A DNA stretch of 64,000 bases from Chondrilla cf. caribensis. Lineage: Eukaryota > Porifera > Demospongiae > Chondrillida > Chondrillidae. The number at the start of each line of letters is the position of its first letter. Position 1 is the stretch's first letter. Below, piece after piece: positions 28,301 to 38,171 of the stretch. The stretch spans positions 2,636,440 through 2,700,439 of the forward strand of contig OZ026563.1 of assembly GCA_964020155.1 (NCBI GenBank). The letters are read 5' to 3'. The translations under genes and the position numbers were made by a program. Below the pieces are notes generated by a model. The model had not been told where the DNA came from, ran no database searches, and saw nothing but the letters and a program-made list of their open reading frames with translations.

Positions 28301-28643
28301 GTAGGGGAAGCCACCACATAAGCCACAGTGACATGCCGTTCGTGACACCAGCTTATGTCATGAAGTGGATGGGATACTATGCACCAGATGGGGATGTTTA
28401 CGAGGTATTTGATGCCAGTTTACAAGTTACGTATGCTTTCCTGAAAAGACACCTTTGGAGTGGTAGGTGGAGTACATCAAGGTGTGACCCTTGTACCATG
28501 ATGTTAACTGCATGTGTCTACTGTTTGTAGATCCCTCTCCTCAGCCCATCCTAGATGGTGGGGATGGTCAGCACAGATTAGTCATGAGTGGAACCAACGT
28601 TAATGTCTCAGGTTCAGATGGGGAAGTGGATGAAGCAACTTAA
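25341..28643 (+). CDS. Platelet-activating factor acetylhydrolase, copy 2
   Basis: Same reaction and fold as copy 1, with identical exon lengths: 25341-25629, 26055-26214, 26286-26418, 27127-27240, 27312-27403, 27471-27625, 27699-27729, 28305-28462 and 28531-28643 (1245 bp, 414 residues). Ser246 (GHSYGG), Asp269 (LDTWMFP) and His329 (GSHHISHSD) are intact. It starts MATGNPRVYSTDTFP with no signal peptide. It is clearly the closest relative of copy 1, with alignable introns, so it is the product of the most recent duplication. Intron 7 carries an extra insertion (27928-28092) absent from copy 1. Confidence 0.95.
26660..27020. repeat. Dispersed repeat in intron 3 of PAF-AH copy 2
   Basis: This is the counterpart of 21560-21860. 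It has an extra segment of about 60 bp (tatcgggtatcgggtattct through gtggcacccactttgtggtg) that is missing from the copy 1 intron. Confidence 0.6.
27928..28092. mobile_element. 165-bp MITE-like insertion carrying telomere-type repeats
   Basis: The insertion is present in intron 7 of PAF-AH copy 2 but not in the aligned intron of copy 1. It is flanked by cgtatg on both sides (27922-27927 and 28093-28098), which looks like a target duplication. Its ends are roughly inverted (ggtccgctgccaaatacagt against ggtctccgcc...ctggtcccc). It contains three CCCTAA units at 27988-28007. Confidence 0.6.
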
Positions 28644-29339
28644 TCACAGAGATTGAATAATTTATTACAAATAATACTTACAATCATCAGAAATATTGTA
28701 TTTATTATTATACATATATACATTGTATGTGCCTCTTATATATTCTTCCAAATGCAAGTGTGCTTCAAACAAGACAAATGACCAATTCTTGATGTGGAAT
28801 GAATAACTGTTCGTCTATATAAGAGATAAAATCTTGAAATGATTCATGGAATGATTTCAAGATTTTATCTCTTATATAGATATTTCCATGCAGGTGTAAT
28901 ATTAAAAGGTATAAAATTATATATACACTACAGCAGGATAGGGGTGGTGATGGGCTATATTATATATATATATATATACAGTATTTTCAAAGAAATGAAT
29001 TTTATCACCAAGTAATAGCAGTCCATTAACTTCAATTATCAAGTGTCCAACAAAACATTTAAACTTTCATGCAATTGTACATTCAAAGGTTTCTGCTCAC
29101 AAATACTTGCCTCCATGCATGGATGCACTGCTGTATGTACAGCAGGGAGCTAATGTAACACACAGACACACACGCGCACGCACACACACTCATACATAAT
29201 ATACATTTCATTAGTAGTAGTAGTAGTATTAATCCCTGTGCTATGATATGATTAGGTTAATGGCATAATATCTAGATGTAATCGATTCTCTGTTGCACGT
29301 TTTGTTAGGTCTCTTTGTACAAAAATGCACATGCAATTC
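28644..29339. other. Intergenic region after PAF-AH copy 2
   Basis: No gene is seen. It includes a perfect hairpin (28815-28879), a TA run near 28960-28978, and a short CA-rich patch at 29160-29190. Confidence 0.5.
28815..28879. repeat. Perfect 26-bp inverted repeat with 13-nt loop
   Basis: Arms 28815-28840 (beginning ctatataagagataaaatct) and 28854-28879 (ending ttatctcttatatag) are perfectly complementary around the loop gattcatggaatg. It lies about 170 bp past the stop codon of PAF-AH copy 2. It could fold as an RNA hairpin if transcribed, or be the remains of a short palindromic element. Confidence 0.85.
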
Positions 29340-29620
29340 CAATTTGTGACATTCAGATTGAGCAAAGAGCATCTGAAATGTTATGGGTTTGGATAATAAC
29401 TTTCTTTGATCGAACTCAGTCAATTCAAGATAATATGCACTTTGATCTGAAGAAGGATATTGTGTTCAATGCAGTTATGTGCATAGTTATAGTTCTTAGA
29501 ATTTAAAAGGTGCGCCATGAAGAACCAAATTGAATCCAAAGTTTGTCTATGTATTTAGGACATGATCGATTTGGATCATGTAGTCAGAATGGGTCATTCC
29601 TATGGTGGAGGTACTACTCG
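29340..29620 (+). pseudogene. PAF-AH relic (exon 4 and exon 5 remnants)
   Basis: The stretch from tttgtgacattcagattgag to caattcaag matches exon 4 and its acceptor. The stretch tttaggacatgatcgatttg to ggtggaggtactact matches exon 5, including the GHSYGG-coding region. Both are disrupted, and no other exons follow. It is a decayed fragment of a tandem PAF-AH copy. Confidence 0.85.
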
Positions 29621-29825
29621 TCTAGGGTTATTGGAGCTAGGGCTATGTGTATATGCATAATGTATGTGTATTTTAGGTGTACATGAATAATATTATTAAG
29701 TGTCCGTATTATATTTACAACAGAACATTAGTATTTAAATTTTCATACAATCGTAGATTGTTGTACAAAGGTTTCTGCTCACAAATACTTGCCTCCATGC
29801 AATGCAGTACAGCATAAGGGAGCTA

Positions 29826-29860
29826 ATGCACACACACATGCACGCACGCACGCACTCACG

Positions 29861-29933
<73 letters not shown>

Positions 29934-29987
29934 ACACACACATACACCCACACCCACACCCACACACACACACACACACACACACAA
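29826..29987. repeat. CA-rich microsatellite
   Basis: Interrupted (CA)n and CCCACA repeats between the PAF-AH relic and the minus-strand GTPase gene. Confidence 0.95.
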
Positions 29988-31003
29988 TTATACATTCGAT
30001 TATTATTGGTGGTATGTTTTATCCCTGTGCTATATATGATGAAGTATATTGTACTATCTTAGGAAGGATTCTGCTTCAGGGCCAAACACACCTGTCTTTA
30101 GGAGACATCTACATGTGGAAAAAGTTGAGCCTCTGAACCAATATATGATATGTGTAGAATTATTCAATATTGAGTAGTATAGACAAAATATCAAACTTTA
30201 CAATACATAATATTAATACAATTGCATGTGTAATCAATGTTTATTACATAATTAAATTTGATAAGAGGTTAGTCTATTGTTATATTTTCTGAAATATATT
30301 AATTATATCATAATTATAAATGTATACCAACGTATTATAAAATTTAATACAGATAATAATATGGTTATCGTTGCATTGTATGAAATAACTATAACATTCA
30401 AGCATATATAACTATAGATAAATCTGAAAGAATGTTGTGGATTTATAATTCTGCATTGATTAAGTGTACATAAGATGAAGAACAAAATTATATCGTACAA
30501 ATTGTGATAGAAGCATATTGATGTACAGTGAATACTCGTTAATCTGGTGCAATTGGTTTTCAAAGAATATGGTGGATTAATGAGTTTGGCAGATTAACTG
30601 CAGCTGGATATTCATTGGTACTTGTACATTATATTGGTACTGGGAAATTGTGGTGGATTGAAAGTTTGCCGGATAAAGTGGTTGCATATGAATTAATGAG
30701 AATTCACTGTATATAGTATCCACACTGTATATAGGCATATTTATTTCATTGCTATTATATATAAACAGTACTTGTACACAATTTGCATTGAATACAAGTC
30801 AATACAAAATATATTATAGCAATTTCTATCTAATCTTGATAGTATTATTACATAAACTTGAGTAGAAAATCAACATAATTATTACGAATAGTGATTTCTT
30901 CAAAAGTGTTGATTACTGTCATTATTGATCACTACATATTAAGTGTTACAAGTATGTTTATATGGTATAATAGCAACATAATTAACATAATACGTACATC
31001 CAT
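29988..31003. other. Very AT-rich intergenic region
   Basis: No gene is seen. The region contains one intact MITE (30526-30709) and otherwise low-complexity AT-rich sequence that leads to the 3' end of the GTPase gene at 31004. Confidence 0.5.
30526..30709. mobile_element. 184-bp TA-flanked MITE (pogo/Tigger-like ends)
   Basis: The element starts cagtgaatactcgttaatct and ends attaatgagaattcactg. The ends are inverted repeats of about 18 bp with mismatches, flanked by TA on both sides. CAGT...CTCG...TTAATC termini and TA targets are typical of pogo/Tigger-derived MITEs. Degenerate relatives occur at 33930-34060 and 16060-16180. Confidence 0.7.
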
Positions 31004-33213
31004 TTATAACATGGGGCATTGCGATTGATGTTTACTCCCTGAGTCTTTGGCAGGTGTGCGTGAATGTGCAAAAAGCAACTGTTCAAGGTCCTTATCGGAT
31101 ATATCTGGATTAGCTGAAATGTATTTGGCACATTTTCGTAAAGATTGAACACACTCTTCCATATCTTGCATGTCAGCGCAGTTATCGACAATACTGTTAA
31201 CAAACTTCAGAAGTTCTTGAGGGTTTTGAAGTATGCGATTTGCACGGCGAAGTATTGATGTTATCTTTGTATGGATGCCTTTCATAGGATCTGAGCAGTT
31301 TCCCCCCATTTCTGTCAAAGGTAAACCGTGGGGAAGATCAGCATCAACTAATGCAAATCGAGTTTCATATTCTTCAAATGAGTGATCACTGTCTTTGCAA
31401 TTAGGTACGCAAATGCATGCTCCACAGGTAGACGTTGATGCCAATTGCAAATGACTGGGATCTCTTACCGCAGAAGATGGGCCAATACACATCCACTTGC
31501 ACGTCCTGCAGTAGTATGCCTTTCTGCCATCAGTAAGTTTGATGAATAGCGGAATGATGGAACCTTTTGACCTTGAACCTCCACCTTCTTTCCTCTTGAA
31601 AAGTTGCACCTGGAAGATTGCTAACTGTCCCTGCCTCTTAAGGCTATCAAGTACACCCTGCCGGTCTGGTGATACGAAATCACAAGACATCTCCTGTGAA
31701 GTCATTTTGTCTTGAGCCAACATCTCTGATGTCCTTTGGGATTTTATCTTCTTTCGACCTGACTGAGGTGATTGATGGGACTCCCCCTTCTTGTGGAAAG
31801 ATTGCTGTGGCTGTACCTTCTTATTATCTGACTTCTGTGGCTCCGCCTTCTCAAGAGCTGTCTGCTGTGGCTCCACCTTCTCAAGAGCTGTCTGCTGTGG
31901 TTCTACATTTTTGCGGGATGGCTGCTGGGGCTCCTCTTTCTCCTCAGACAGGTCCTGGGCTGTCATTCTCTCACGTGATAACTGCTGGGGTGCCATTTTG
32001 TCTAGCGCATTGAAAATATCTCGATATGCCTTGGTGTTTCTTTTCCACTGAAGTTTGTTGATCATAATATCCTCTTCATCATCATCGTCAGTAGGAACAT
32101 TGTTACAGTACAAGGCAGCATTGTTTACAGCAAACACCAATTTTTCATTGTATGGTACATCTGTTTCTTTCAAAACACGTAATGCACGAATCTGTGGGCC
32201 ATCAGAGTGGGTAGCCACTACGATCATGTTTTCTTCTATGCCCCCAACCAAGAGTTTCTTAACTGACGTGTAAACGTATTGTTGCCAAGGAGTTACTCGA
32301 GTGTCGGTGGCCTTGATGGTCAGTACGATACCATGTAAGTGATTAATGCTGGATGTCTCCAATTGAAAGAAATCCTGCATTTGTTGTACGATCCTCTTAT
32401 CTCTCTCGAAATCATCCAAACCGCCAATCCCTGGGACATAAATAATGGTCACAGAGTAATCAACAGGGAAGTTGGGCTGACATGCGAACTTGTAAACGGA
32501 AATACTGGATTCTGGACTGTAGGCCTGGGACTTCTGCACTATTCCAGAAGTGACAGTAGCAAAGCGAAAGTCGTCTTCCCACTTCACTCCAAAGAGATAA
32601 TTTGTTATTCCATTAATAAGTGTTTTCTTTCCAACCCCAGTTGCACCTACTAACAGAATATTTTTTTCATTTGCGATGGCTGATTTGGCTGATTTTCCAA
32701 CTTTGTAGATTGGAATGCACAATTCATCAACAGAGGTGTGACATTGCATTTCTAGTTTGAAAACAGAAGGCTTTCTGTAACCAAATTCTCTAACCTCCAT
32801 GGATTTCTTCCTGACAATAGGTCCATGGAAATCAGCTTGTGGGGTGTCAGGATTGGGTTCTCTTTTACTTAAAGACCTTTTGCTGTTCTTGGACAATGGA
32901 AGGGAAGAATTGGCTGAGCTTTGACCTTGAAGATGTTGTCCTGTTATTAGTCTGGGGGAATTCGTTATTTTGTCAGCACCCTGCATGTATATAGAATTTA
33001 GCATAATAATTGTACATTAAGTGTGTGTGTATGTCTGTGTTACATTGTGTGTGTGTGTGGGGGGGGGTGGGTGTGGGTGTGGGTGTGTTAGTGTGTGTTA
33101 CATTGTGTGTGTGTGTGTGTATGTGTGTGTTACATTGTGTGTGTGTGTGTGGGTGGGTGTGGGTGTGGGTGTGGGTGTGTTAGTGTGTGTTACATTGTGT
33201 GTGTGTGTTTTAC

Positions 33214-33260
<47 letters not shown>

Positions 33261-33757
33261 ATGTGTGTGTGTGTGTGTTTAGTACTGCGTGCATGTGTTT
33301 GTGCATTCTAATGGTATAAGCCAAACATGCTCCACAAGATTTCACTCCAGCTTTATGATATTCAATATTATATTGTACATTAGAATGAAAAATACAACTT
33401 CTATGCCAGCTTCATATGCATAACTAATACACCTGTAGCATGTAGCATAAGTACTAGTTATATATGTAGGGGCTGGATGGTTAATTTTGAAAATATGCAT
33501 AGTCTGCTCTTATGTGTCTTGACCCAATTCTTATTCTGAAATAATCCCTACACATTTTTTATTTTTAATTATTAACAGCTATGTAGATTATTTGGTTTAG
33601 CACTAACGTGTGTTTCAGTGCCTGTTCCAGTCATCAAATGAATGAAATTCCCAACTTTGTTCTTCTCTTGCAAACTCCTGGTAATATCTTCTCCAACTAA
33701 TCCAGCAACAGTTTGCTGATCAAAGTAAAAATTTCCTTCCAATTCCTCACTGGACAT
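31004..33757 (-). CDS. SAM/AIG1-like GTPase paralogue with degenerate nucleotide-binding motifs
   Basis: Two exons, 33608-33757 and 31004-32980, join at phase 0 (TGTETH to GADKIT), giving 708 residues. Exon 1 resembles the second half of a SAM domain (DQQTVAGLVGEDITRSLQEK). The GTPase domain starts near residue 160. Its P-loop reads GATGVGKKT where GK[S/T] is expected, and the DxxG position reads IIYVPGIGG instead of a DTPG form. The guanine-specificity region is VVATHSD. An acidic run follows (DDDDEED), then a linker of imperfect 10-13-residue repeats (EPQQTALEKV, EPQQTALEKA, EPQKSDNKKV), and a Cys-rich segment (CRTCKWMC, CGACICVPNC). A splice acceptor just upstream of the ATG suggests that a further 5' exon carrying the rest of the SAM domain was missed. 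Confidence 0.8.
33022..33280. repeat. TG-rich compound repeat in intron of the GTPase gene
   Basis: TG runs mixed with GGGTGTGGGTG and recurrent ttacattgtgtgtg units, with a local period of about 60-80 bp, lie in the single recognised intron of the GTPase gene (32981-33607). Confidence 0.9.
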
Positions 33758-33929
33758 GCTGAATACCTAAAGTGTATATAGATCATTTGATCAACTGTTA
33801 GACTGTGTGGAAGGTACTTGCCCCAGATAATATATAGTGTCACAGTAAGTACGTAATATAAAATATATTTTTCAGCACAGCCACTAGTCTTGAGGAGGCA
33901 GGTCTCAGATGACCACATGATATGATACA

Positions 33930-34060
33930 CAGTGAATACTTGTTAACCCACCACAATTCATTTTCAGAAAACATGGTGGACTTAGTCTAATGGAATGTAT
34001 AGTAACAATCTTGTATATTACGTTGGTACTCAGAAATTGTGGCTGATTGAGAGATTGATT
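33930..34060. repeat. Degenerate MITE copy of the 30526 family
   Basis: It begins cagtgaatacttgttaaccc and continues with aaaacatggtggacttagtc and gttggtactcagaaattgtg, in the same order as the intact element at 30526-30709. Confidence 0.6.
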
Positions 34061-34329
34061 ACTATTATATTTAAACTGATTCAGAACTCCAGTTGAATAA
34101 GAAACATGTAGGTATGTACAGTACACACATTAACAGATTATTGTATGCATCTTTTAATTACTATCTAATAGTATGAGATTTAGTAGAGATTCATTATACA
34201 TTTCCATAAGCTACTACGCACTAAACAAGCTCAAATCTGGTTAAGGGCAGACAAATCAGTAGGACGTACAACAGTCACACAATAAACAGTTTGAAGTACC
34301 TATATAACCTTTGTCTTCAGATCCCAAGG

Positions 34330-37300
34330 CACACTTTCAGAACACATCTGGTATTCCTAGAATTGGACCACCTGCAAGTTGTATGAACAGTAGGAGTGGA
34401 CAGGTTCATGAAGTAGGCCTCACCCAATTGGACTCAACTAATTTCTCACTCACTGACACACACATGAACAAACAGTTGGGCACTATCTGTAACATTCCAG
34501 GGCATTGCACAGACATGCGTCTGTGTTGATTACGAAGTAGTCAATTCCTGATTTGTCCATTACAAGCTTGGAGTGTATAAGCAGGAATTTAGTCATAAAA
34601 TGGGTCAACACGTTGTTGGCTTTGTGATTTTAAGCTGGTTGGAACCATTCAACTAGATTCATCACTTAAGAATTACTATACAATTATTATTAATCACACA
34701 TGATATTATGCTATAGAGTCTGAGAGGTGAAGGACATCGGTATATTAGACATAGTAGAATAGCTAGATGAAAGAATGTGTGATTGTTAACTACATTTATT
34801 GTTGAGTGCGAGATTCATTAGACAGGATGTTTCCAAACCTCATCAATCTCATTGAACTGTTTAGTAACTTTGGGACATTTGTAGCTGCGTCTTCCAACTT
34901 TAGTGAATAATTATCATACTTACTTTTGTATGAAGGGGGAGTATAAATTAACAACAATCACACAACATTAAAAACAATTTAAACAAAGGACCTAACTCTT
35001 GTTCGCAGACAGCAAAGCCTCACAGATAACAAGATGCTGATACACACAGTAGACTTAGTCTAGAGATTAAATGTATCATTCTACATATTTTTTCAACGGT
35101 AAGGGATTCCATTAGACACAGTTGCCAAACCTTGAAAGTTATCCTCAGAGACACACCTATAGTAGGTTCTGTGGCAAAAGTGTCTCAACGAATACAAGAA
35201 ATACATTGTTATTCAAATCAAAGAACATCTGTCACTTTTATTCGACTTGACAACTGCATGAAACTGCATGATGGCTTACATTATTTCTTATTTGCACAAA
35301 TTTGCAGGTTTGCAGCTGTTTTGTCACATTCTCGGATGGAAACTGTTACAGTAAATTTGGCAGTTTTTGTCAATTCTGAAGTGATGAATCTAGTTGAATG
35401 GCTCCAACCAGCTTAAAATCACAAAGCCAACAACATGTTGACCCATTTTATGACTAAATTCCTTCTTATACACTCCAAGCTTGTAATGGACAAATCAGGA
35501 ATTGACTACTTTGTAGTCAACACAGACGCATGTCTGTGCAATGCCCTGGAATGTTACAGATAGTGCCCGACTGTTTGTTCATGTGCATGTCAGTGAGTGA
35601 GAAATTAGTTGAGTCCAATTGGGTGAGGCCTACTTCATGAACCTGTCCACTCCTACTGTTTGTACAACTTGCAGGTGGTCCAATTCTAGGAATACCAGTT
35701 GTGTCAAGAAAGTGTGCCTTCCCACATTATATCTTCTCATACACCATCCAGCTGGCTCTGTTTAAACAGAGGAGTTGCATGATCACTCTGTTGGTGATGC
35801 TAGCTAGGGTACTCCAGTCTGGATATATAAAGTATATGAAAAATAAGCTAGTGTGTGTATATGCACTGGTGTACAGCAATAGCATCCATACAGCATGCTT
35901 ATTGACTCATTACTAGGAAAGACAAGCCAATGTGTTAATTTCATTATTCTGCATGTTCCAACTGACCTTATAATACATATGGCCAAAATATCAATCTAAT
36001 ACATCTATCTAGTGGAAGCCTTCATCCAGAAGAAAACTACAAATTAAATTTATGATTTGATCACCAGACTGAGTCTACTGTGTGTATCACACCCTGTTAT
36101 CTGTGAAGCTATCGGAGAACAAGGGTCAGGTACTTTAAACTGTTTCTTGCGTTGTGTGTATGTTGTTAATTTATGCCCCACTTCATATAAAACAGGTATT
36201 CACTAAAATTGAATGAAGCAGCTACAAATGTGCCAAAGATACTAAATAGTCCAATCAGACATATTTGGTTTAGAGATTTGGACAAATCCTATCTAATGAA
36301 ACTCGCACTCAACAATAAAAATAGGTAACAATCACACACGTTTCCATCTGACTAATAGTATTCTACTGTATACTATATATGACACCTTCCGCTCTCAGAC
36401 TCTAAAGCATAGTATTGTGATAATGTCTGACGGTGTTTAAACCACTAGGAATCTGCATGAACATTATGTAGGGGTGGTCCAATTATGAAATGAAGGAGTA
36501 TATCTTGCTTTGGACAACTCTAACAGAGTAAACCACTCCCCTGATTATGCATGGTGTGGTAGCTGAATGGTGCATGACCACTTATATACACAAGGTCATG
36601 TACACAAGCCCACCAGGCCCCGCTAGCATTACGTATTTGTATTAATAAAACCACTCCCTGCGATATACATTTGCAGCTATGTGGTTTATGACCACTTAGA
36701 AGGTGATGTACAATTAAGAGCATACCCTCTGGACATATATGGTATTCCCATGCACCTGCTAGTATGATGAACAGTAGGTGAAGTGGTCCAGTCCATGGGG
36801 TGGAGGAAAGCATCCTGTCTGAAATGTTGTAAAATTAATGAATTATTGTATTTGTACAGGAAGAAAATCACACATATAGAATATTAACAAAACTTCTTTT
36901 GTAGAAGATTCAACATACATGCATGATCAGTATGCAGTAGATACTCTGATCCATCCATACTTGTTGGGCTTAAGTTGCATAATTAACAGGCTAATGTCTA
37001 CACCTCCATATACGTATTATTTCCACTAATGTGCAGATTTGCAGTTGTTTGTCACATCCTTGGATGGAAACTGTTACAGTAAATTTGGCTGTTTTTGTCA
37101 ATACTGAAGTGATGAATCTGATTGAATGGCTCCAACCAGCTTAAAATCACAAAGCCAACAACATGTTGACCCATTTTATGACTAAATTCCTTCTTATGAA
37201 TTCCAAGCTTGTAACGGACAAATCAGGAATTGACTACTTTGTAGTCAACACAGACGCATGTCTGTGCAATGCCCTGGAATGTTACAGATAGTGCCCAACT

Positions 37301-37470
37301 GTTTGTTCATGTGTGTGTCAGTGAGTGAGAAATTAGTTGAGTCCAATTGGGTGAGGCCTACTTCATGAACCTGTCCACTCCTACTGTTTGTACAACTTGC
37401 AGGTGGTCCAATTCTAGGAATACCAATTCTAAGAATGCCAATTATGTCCGCAGAGCGTGCCTTTGTACAT
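34330..37470. repeat. Complex cluster of long inverted and direct repeats
   Basis: Block a (about 34330-34668) recurs inverted at 35385-35712 and again, in the latter orientation, at 37125-37465. The two latter copies share a further 80-100 bp on their left (35300 and 37030). Block b (about 34690-35075) recurs inverted at 36040-36430, so 34690-36430 has terminal inverted repeats of roughly 390 bp. Between them lies a 94-codon frame (35132-35416) without recognisable domains. The segment 36530-36760 contains two copies of a dispersed repeat also found at 23915-24030. The cluster separates the two GTPase paralogues. It is probably several nested transposons. Confidence 0.75.
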
Positions 37471-38171
37471 TACCTTCTCATGCACCATCCAGCTGGTACT
37501 GTATAAGCAGGGGAGTTTATTCAGCAATATGGGTCAATTATCTCTGCTGGGGAGACTGCATCAAGGTTGGAGTGGGTTTATCCTATGAATATAATTTAAA
37601 GGGTGAAATCATGTTTATTCACTATGTATAGTAGTATTATTATTATAAGAGATGGAAGTGGTAATCTACAATGGCATGTAGCCTTAAGCTTGGTATAATG
37701 ATCACATGTTCTTGAAAGGATGACCTTGAATTATACATCGCATAATCATTGTCCCAAATGCAAAGTTATCAAGCTGATCATAGTGTATAATAGTATAATT
37801 ATTCTCTGTAAAAGAATTATTCAATGGCAGAAAGTTTAATTCATATAAGCTATCATCATCTTCTTAGATTAATTTGGAGATAATATTATTATTATTTAGT
37901 ATGATCATTTGATGCCATTGGACAATTCTTTGATTATACGTATATTAACAGTTTATAACCTATTATTTATTTGCAGCCATTGAATATGAGGTCTAAATTA
38001 GTTTTAATGATTTGGAATTGATAGTAATGGTACGATACAAGTAGTATGTAGTTCATGTAATATTGAAGTACAAAAAGTTAAACAATATATTCCATACTAA
38101 TATACATTGAGATAATGATTAAATCTAGCTCATATAATATTCACATTATTTAAGTGTGCATGGTTCAAGAA

